The notes under the pieces were generated by a model. That model saw only the letters and a list, made by a program, of their open reading frames with translations. It made no database searches and was not told where the DNA came from. DNA of 39,247 nucleotides from Chloroflexaceae bacterium (GTDB taxonomy: Bacteria; Chloroflexota; Chloroflexia; Chloroflexales; Chloroflexaceae). Of the stretch, positions 34,260-39,247 are shown piece after piece. The position numbers and the translations under genes are program-made. Location of the stretch: positions 1 to 39,247 of the forward strand of contig JAAUSY010000021.1 in NCBI GenBank assembly GCA_012032475.1, read 5' to 3'. Positions within the stretch are counted from its first letter, which is position 1. Each line of letters starts with the position of its first letter.

Positions 34260-34302
34260 AACCCCTGGATGTGCGTTGGCACGTCTGGGGGTTTTTCTTT
34301 TC
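34260..34302 (+). terminator. Strong intrinsic terminator or attenuator before hpf
   Basis: A near-perfect stem of about 15 bp (starting AACCCC, ending GGGGTT) closes on a GTTG loop and is followed by a T-rich tail. It ends the short transcription unit and lies 110 bp before hpf. Confidence 0.9.
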
Positions 34303-34412
34303 AGGATATCCTTAATCCTTAATCCTTAGTCCTGAAATCCTTGTAGAATGGGCAGAGCGCACCGGCTCTGGCGGTGATGCCTCTGCTGCTGAAGAGCTGA
34401 ATGGAGGAAGGT

Positions 34413-35003
34413 ATGGACCTGATTGTGAAGAGTCGGAATGGCAGGATATCTGAACGCCAGCGGTCCCATATCGAAGAAAAACTGGGGAAACTTGAACGCC
34501 ACCTTGAGTATGCCAGGAGCGCGACGGTTGAAGTTTCGAGCGAAAGCCGCCGCAACCAGGAAGTCAAGCGCTTGCAGGTCACGCTGGTTGGCGAGCATGG
34601 GGTTATCCTGCGGGCTGAACAATCGCACGAAGACCTGTATACCGCGGTTGACGAGGTGCAGGACATCTTGCAGCGACAGATTAAGCGCTACAAGGAAAAG
34701 CACTGGCGGCGCGGGAAACTGCGGCGCAAGGGTGGGGAGTTTGTTTCGCCTGAGCCGGGGGTGACGGTCGAACCAATCATCGTAGCTGATGGGGAAACAG
34801 AGGAAACCGAAGACGCTCCCCGCCATATCGTGCGGGTGAAGGAGTTTGCGCTCAAGCCGATGTTCAGCGACGAGGCTGTGGAGCAGATGGAACTGCTGAA
34901 CCACTCGTTCTTTATCTTTCGAGATGCCGATACCTCTCAGATCAGTGTGGTCTACCGGCGTCGAGATGGGCACTATGGTCTGATCATTCCCGAAGCCGGG
35001 TGA
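34413..35003 (+). CDS. hpf: Ribosome hibernation promoting factor, long form
   Basis: The start was set at 34413 (MDLIVKSRNGRISERQRSHIEEKL) because GGAGG lies 5 bases upstream; the ATG at 34401 would put this site inside the gene. The protein has 196 residues. Residues 1-105 form the S30AE/YfiA domain, with HGVILRAEQSHEDLYTAVDEVQDILQRQIKRYKEKH in part. After an acidic linker the C-terminal domain (about 140-196) has IVRVKEFALKPMFSDEAVEQMELLNHSFFIF, the dimerisation part of long HPF. Long HPF joins two 70S ribosomes into inactive 100S dimers in stationary phase. The short transcription unit just upstream may influence its expression. Confidence 0.95.
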   Translation: MDLIVKSRNGRISERQRSHIEEKLGKLERHLEYARSATVEVSSESRRNQEVKRLQVTLVGEHGVILRAEQSHEDLYTAVDEVQDILQRQIKRYKEKHWRRGKLRRKGGEFVSPEPGVTVEPIIVADGETEETEDAPRHIVRVKEFALKPMFSDEAVEQMELLNHSFFIFRDADTSQISVVYRRRDGHYGLIIPEAG

Positions 35004-35059
35004 CGCGTGGCGCATGACACGTGATGCATGATGACGGGAGGGTCCCAGGGTTTCTGGGT

Positions 35060-35091
35060 CCCTCCGTCCCTCCGTCCCTCCGTCCCTCCGC
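35060..35091. repeat. CCCTCCGT octamer, four tandem copies
   Basis: Four copies (the last ends in C) begin a pyrimidine-rich tract that runs to about 35125, between the convergent hpf and glycosyltransferase genes. A GGGTCCCAG/CTGGGTCCC imperfect hairpin lies just before it. Confidence 0.7.
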
Positions 35092-35161
35092 CCTTCCCTC
35101 CTTCCGCTCTTCCCTCCTTCCACATTTCCAGGGCCCGAGTGGTCCGAACCCGAAGATGGCG

Positions 35162-37209
35162 TCAGGGCAGGGTGATGGTATCGAGCAGCACCGCGTGAGT
35201 CCCGTCCCAGGACGGGGGAGCAGGGGTCCCGGCGGTGAGGGCAACCCGTTCCCCACTCCTCTGGTGGTAGAGTCCCATCAGGAGCCGGTAGCTCCCGCCG
35301 GGCAACCCGGACGGCAGCGCGACAGGGAGGGGAACCGCCATCTGCTGGCCGGGCTGCCACCTGCTGCTTGGCGGCCCCCCACCTCCGGGAGATATATCTA
35401 CCTGGGCAACGGTGTGACCATACGCGTTGAGCAGGTGCAGGAAGACGGCGTAATCTTCCGGTGGGGGCTGGCGCACCTCCCACGATGGCGTGACCGTGAG
35501 GGTCTCCGTCTGCCGGGTGATGGTCACGCCGTGCAGCCACAGAAACCCGCCGAACTCTGCCGCTACGGGGTGCTCCCATGGCCTGGGAACCTGGTAAATG
35601 AGCGCGTAATCAATACCGTGCCGCGTGACGCGGTGGAGGGGCACCCTGGGCTGGAGCTGAGCATAGACATCCGGGTAGACGTTGCGCTGGATGGACGGAA
35701 GCCCGAACACCACACAGGAGGCGGTATCCTTATCTTTGCCCAGGTCCAGTTCATCCGCCTCAATGACCGGCACCGCAACCAGGGGCCGCAGGAGTTGGGC
35801 ATCGGTTGCCAGGATTGGCCCGCGGTTGCAGGCGGGGTGGTTTCGCACATACGCGGCAACCTGGTCCGTCCCCTCGCCCCACCCGACCAGCAACACCCGC
35901 TGCGCGTATGCCCCGCCACCGGCCAGTGGGTTGTAGTAGCTGAGATAGGAGGGGAAATACTCAATGACGGGCGCAATGACTGCCCCTGCCAGAAGCACGC
36001 TCACGGCGACCCATCCCCTCCCCCTGGTCACGAGCCACCGCAAGAACGCGGCCCACCCGATGGCCGCCAGGATGAGCAGTGACGGCCATATCGGAAGCAG
36101 GTAGCGGTCAAATTTTTTGCTGCCAGTGGTCATAACCGCCAGCCAGAGCAGCACGAACGCTGCCAGCATCGCCCCGTGCGTTCGCTCCCCGGAGCGAGAA
36201 GGCAACCGCAGCGCCAGTGGGAGCAGCAGCAACCCGACGAGCGCCACCGGAGTCAGGCGAAACAGCAGCACGACCGGGTAGAAGAGCGGTCCAGGGTCGG
36301 TGACCGGCTGACCAAAAAAGAACTGCGCGCTGGTATAAGCGTTGCCTCCCTCCCAGAGAATCTTCTCGACATAGCGCTCAAGGGCAAGGTGGGGCGTGAC
36401 CCACAACGCCGGCCAGCACACCACCACCACCGCGAGCGCAGCGCCAACCCACCCCAAGCCGGCCAGACCCGCCCGACGCAGGCGGGTCTGGATGGGCATG
36501 GGCATAGTCGGGTGGGCAAAAAAGCTCCAGAGCATGAGCAACGCCCCCCCCGGCAGCAGGATAAGCGCCGGACCTTTGGTGAGCAGCGCCAACCCGGTCA
36601 TCGCCCCGGCCCCGATGAGCCAGCGCAGGCGATGGCGGGGATGGCAATGGCAGGCAACCAGCAGGCAGAGCAGCGAGAGCGTCACAAATCAGCAAGCAGC
36701 GCGTCCATATGCAGCACCCGCGCATGGGCAATGAGAAAGGGGCAGGCGGCCCAGAACCACGCCGCGAACAACGCCGTGAGCGGCGTAACCAGGCGACGCA
36801 GCAGCACGTAGCTAACGGCCACCAGCAGGCTATGCAGCACGGCCAGCGGGAGCCGCAGCCACGCCAGGTGTTCGAGCGGGGTGGGCGGGGGCACCCACCC
36901 CCGTGCCACGGCGAGGTGCTCCAGGGCCAGCCCCAGGCTGCCCCCCCACATGGTCGTCACGCCTGGGTGCCCGGTCTGGCGCGTTCCGGCCCAGTGGTGT
37001 TCGACCAGGGCATCAAAGAACCGCTCGGTCCGGCCAATCCAGTGATACGCCTCGTCATAGGTCAGGAAATCGTCCAGCGCGGTGACCCGCGGGACCAGGC
37101 CGGCCACCCCGATGAGCAGGGTGAAGAACAGGATAGTCGCATTCGGTTTGCCCTGCGGGTTCCAGCGCAACCTTCGCAACCTTCGCAACCTTTGCAACCT
37201 TTGCAACAT
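35162..37209 (-). CDS. PMT/ArnT-family membrane glycosyltransferase, frameshifted
   Basis: Two minus-strand frames (37209 to about 36686, then about 36686 to 35162) make one protein of about 682 residues. The first frame has a helix and the family acidic loop FLTYDEAYHW, as in GT39/GT83 enzymes, and ends at HARVLHMDALLADL. The second continues VTLSLLCLLVACH with more transmembrane helices, KKFDRYLLPIWPSLLILAA, and a C-terminal soluble domain. Adding one T to GATTTGTG joins the frames. Such enzymes use polyprenyl-phosphate sugars to glycosylate proteins or lipids outside the membrane. The start at 37209 has GGGAG 8 bases upstream and is followed by a repeated L-Q-R-L-R-R stretch. Confidence 0.8.
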
Positions 37210-37210
37210 T
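37166..37210. repeat. 9-bp tandem repeat at the glycosyltransferase N-terminus
   Basis: Five copies of (C/T)GCAACCTT, the last reading TGCAACATT, encode M-L-Q-R-L-Q-R-L-R-R-L-R-R-L-R on the minus strand. The start codon lies within the last copy, so expansion of the array changes the N-terminal length. Confidence 0.8.
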
Positions 37211-37280
37211 GGTCTCACTCCCGATAGGCCATACGAGGAACGGGCGTTGGGAGCTATCACCACAGGTGGCGCGTCCCCTG

Positions 37281-37290
37281 TGGTATTATA
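37281..37290. promoter_or_regulatory. Possible bidirectional -10 between glycosyltransferase and sppA
   Basis: The plus strand reads TGGTATTAT, an extended -10 toward sppA, and the minus strand over the same bases reads TATAAT toward the glycosyltransferase. Neither has a clear -35 box. Confidence 0.4.
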
Positions 37291-37393
37291 CGCACGAGAG
37301 ATATCAGAGAACGTATCGTATATAGTTCAATGCCGCGAGCTATGTGGCAAATCCAGCAAACGTAGAGTTCAAGAGCGGAGGAAAACCGAACGA

Positions 37394-38389
37394 ATGAAAG
37401 AGAACAAATGGCTCCTTATCGTGCTTGCCATTGTCATTGGTATCGTGCTGTCATGTGCCATCGTGCCGCTGGGCGGGTTTGCCCTGCTGATCGCCGCAGC
37501 CTCCGGGAGCGCCGAGAGTGGCCCGCTTCCCCCCCGGTCGTGGCAGGAACAGGTGGTTTCGGGCAGCGGGACGGACCGGCTGGTGATCATTGAGGTGACC
37601 GGGATGATAGGTGCAACGGAGAGTGGGTTCCTGAACGACCAAACTTCCCACCAGGAACTCCTCGCGCAGATTCGCCAGGCCACGAATGACCCCCTGGTCC
37701 GGGCCATAGTCCTGCGCGTTGAAAGCCCCGGCGGTGGGGTTGTCGCCAGCAACGAAATTTACGAGGCATTGAAGGCTTTTCAACAGAAAGGGAAGTCCCT
37801 GGTCGTTTCGATGGGCGGGGTTGCGGCCAGCGGCGGCTACTATGTGTCAGCGGGAGCCGACAAAATCTACGCCAACCCCGACACGCTCACGGGCAGCCTG
37901 GGGGTTATCCTGATGCTGGTGCAGTATGATGAGGCCTTTGAGAAACTTGGCCTGGAACAGGTGGTCTACAAGAGTGGCAAATTCAAGGATATTGGCTCCC
38001 CGGCCCGCGACGCCACCCCGGAGGAGCAGAAAATCTTGCAGGAATATGTAGACCAGGCCTACCAGGGGTTTGTGGATGTGATTGTGGAAGGGCGGGGTCT
38101 GCCCCGTGACAAAGTGCTCGAACTGGCCGATGGGCGGATTTATTCTGGCAAGCAGGCGCTCGAACGAGACCTGGTTGACGAGATGGGCAACCTGGATGAT
38201 GCTATCCAGGGAGCCAGAGAGATGACCGGCCTTTCAGAGGTTCTGGTGGTGCGCTACCGCCGCTCCACCTCGCTTGAAAATTTGTTGCGCAGCTACCTGG
38301 TGCAAAGCCAGCGCCCCGCCGACCCGTTCGGGGTGCGCGAACTGGTGCTGGAGCAGACCCCCCGTCTGGAATACCGTATGGTGCCATAG
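37394..38389 (+). CDS. sppA: Signal peptide peptidase SppA (S49 family)
   Basis: The protein has 331 residues from the ATG at 37394, which follows GGAGG at a long distance. One N-terminal transmembrane helix covers about 5-35. The S49 domain has VLRVESPGGGVVASNEIYEAL, the nucleophile in GGVAASGGYY (S146), and the general base in YKSGKFKDIGSP. By spacing the base is K198, the same 52-residue separation as in B. subtilis SppA. The usual TGSLGVI motif is also present. SppA digests signal peptides left in the membrane after secretion. It is a short single-domain form that would assemble as an oligomer. The gene diverges from the PMT-type glycosyltransferase. Confidence 0.95.
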   Translation: MKENKWLLIVLAIVIGIVLSCAIVPLGGFALLIAAASGSAESGPLPPRSWQEQVVSGSGTDRLVIIEVTGMIGATESGFLNDQTSHQELLAQIRQATNDPLVRAIVLRVESPGGGVVASNEIYEALKAFQQKGKSLVVSMGGVAASGGYYVSAGADKIYANPDTLTGSLGVILMLVQYDEAFEKLGLEQVVYKSGKFKDIGSPARDATPEEQKILQEYVDQAYQGFVDVIVEGRGLPRDKVLELADGRIYSGKQALERDLVDEMGNLDDAIQGAREMTGLSEVLVVRYRRSTSLENLLRSYLVQSQRPADPFGVRELVLEQTPRLEYRMVP

Positions 38390-38440
38390 CCGTAGCGAAG
38401 CGTGTGTGGCCTGTGGCTCAGGCTCAGGGGGCAGGGAGGA

Positions 38441-39010
38441 TTATACCGGGTATCCCTTGACCCCCTGAAGCCCCTTCAGGCACGCAATCTCGCCGCAGTG
38501 GGTGTAGATGTGAGACAAGCCGATGCGGAACATGAACGCCCCGATGGAGATTTTCCCCAACCCGATGAAGGTGAGGTCCAGTTCGCGGTCCAACTCGTCC
38601 ACCGTGAGCGCCGCCAGGTAGTCATCCACCGAGGCATAGACAGCCTGGGCATAGGGTTGCATCGCCTCCAGGTCAATGTGAACCCGCCGGCTCCACCCGG
38701 ACCAATCCGGGAGTTCGGTTGAATCGGGCGATGGTGGCGGAGGGGGTTCGCTGACCCCGACCCGGCCTGCCCAGGTAGAGACGAACAACGGGGCCTGCCC
38801 CCGGATCATCCCGTTGAGCATGCCATCCTGAGACAGAACGATGTGGGCATAGGTTGCCCCGATGGGGTTGGCAATCCCCGGTGGTTGCCAGTGGGCAAGT
38901 TCCGGAGTAACCCCTTTCATGGTTTCTTCCAGATAATGAAAGGCCCACTTGCAGGCCTCGCGCAGGTGCTCTTTCATCACCGACAGATAATCGGACGTTG
39001 CTGCCGACAT
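38441..39010 (-). CDS. DinB-family protein
   Basis: The protein has 189 residues. It is a four-helix DinB/DUF664-type fold with the three expected metal-binding His positions: one in ATYAHIVLSQDGML and two in GLSHIYTHCGEI near the C-terminus. A Pro-rich loop (SEPPPPPSPDS) lies in the middle. DinB proteins include thiol-dependent transferases that act with mycothiol or bacillithiol; many have unknown substrates. The ATG at 39010 has AAAGGAG about 13 bases upstream. It converges with sppA, 51 bp away. The function is not known. Confidence 0.85.
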   Translation of the reverse strand: MSAATSDYLSVMKEHLREACKWAFHYLEETMKGVTPELAHWQPPGIANPIGATYAHIVLSQDGMLNGMIRGQAPLFVSTWAGRVGVSEPPPPPSPDSTELPDWSGWSRRVHIDLEAMQPYAQAVYASVDDYLAALTVDELDRELDLTFIGLGKISIGAFMFRIGLSHIYTHCGEIACLKGLQGVKGYPV

Positions 39011-39247
39011 AGCTCTTTGCTGCTCCTTTCTTTGTGTTCAAATGTACTCGAAAGTACGCTTTGTCCATTTCCAAAATTCCTGCTTCCACCTGCATCGCCT
39101 TCTCACTTGAAGGGCTTACCCGCAGTCCACAAGCGTCTTTTACGTCCCGACGTAGCCACTACCGAGGACGACCAGTTCAGGACTGGTAGCCTGGACCGGC
39201 GATCTGGTTGCTCTCGCCAATCCGATACGATGGAGGAAGCCATCTCG
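39011..39247. other. Intergenic tail of the window
   Basis: No gene is supported here. A small hairpin (CCAGT/ACTGG, about 39171-39185) is visible. An ATG at 39230 runs off the end after six codons and has no ribosome binding site. Confidence 0.4.

Noticed and set aside
39230-39247. Start of a plus-strand gene (ATGGAGGAAGCC...) at the right edge
   Set aside because: Only six codons are visible and no ribosome binding site precedes it.

Overview
The window looks like a chromosomal segment of a GC-rich member of the Chloroflexota, probably a filamentous Chloroflexia. This is inferred from gene content and style, not from a database search: WD40-repeat proteins, a pentapeptide-repeat protein, a DinB-family protein, an Rpn-like C-terminus rich in REEG repeats, an unusual guanylate kinase, and promoters built on an extended -10 (TGnTATnnT). 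Most of it is housekeeping DNA with genes on both strands. I see no integrase, transposase, CRISPR array, rRNA or tRNA.

Layout. 1-2525: the tail of an Rpn-type nuclease, then a coupled methyltransferase/glycosyltransferase pair. 2671-6063: an RsbT-like anti-sigma kinase converging on murJ, with rpsT and holA beyond. 6285-9624 (minus): a small membrane protein, a pentapeptide-repeat protein and rqcH. 9736-12652: gmk and a 7TM-HD (PgpH-like) phosphodiesterase. 12686-13896: an isolated, frameshifted trpB. 14008-19726: WD40 genes, including a minus-strand set of an MTAP-like protein, a membrane-anchored WD40 protein and a beta-propeller lipoprotein. 19929-23928: recA, a metallo-beta-lactamase-fold protein, and pyrG behind a structured leader. 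24071-26318 (minus): greA and lysS. 26769-31904: a PAS histidine kinase, its OmpR-type response regulator, and a PAS-only protein. 32054-33998 (minus): a moaD-moaE fusion and a moeA that lacks one domain. 34116-35003: a compact promoter / 17-codon ORF / terminator unit followed by hpf. 35162-39010: a PMT-type glycosyltransferase, sppA and a DinB-like protein.

Two features run through the window. First, at least six genes, including recA, trpB and greA, are each broken by one single-base indel, mostly in homopolymers or at GGCC-like sites. A seventh, the WD40 gene at 14021, may be affected too. Breaks in that many conserved single-copy genes point to assembly error more than gene decay, so these genes are annotated as one CDS each with the break marked. 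Second, short 8-14 bp tandem repeats are scattered through intergenic DNA and, as in-frame 9- or 12-mers, through the low-complexity ends of several proteins.

The parts most worth a second look are the short transcription unit upstream of hpf, the MoeA lacking its second domain beside a MoaD-MoaE fusion, the guanylate kinase with a GKD P-loop, the pyrG leader, and three GTAAC repeats at exact 11-bp spacing near moeA.
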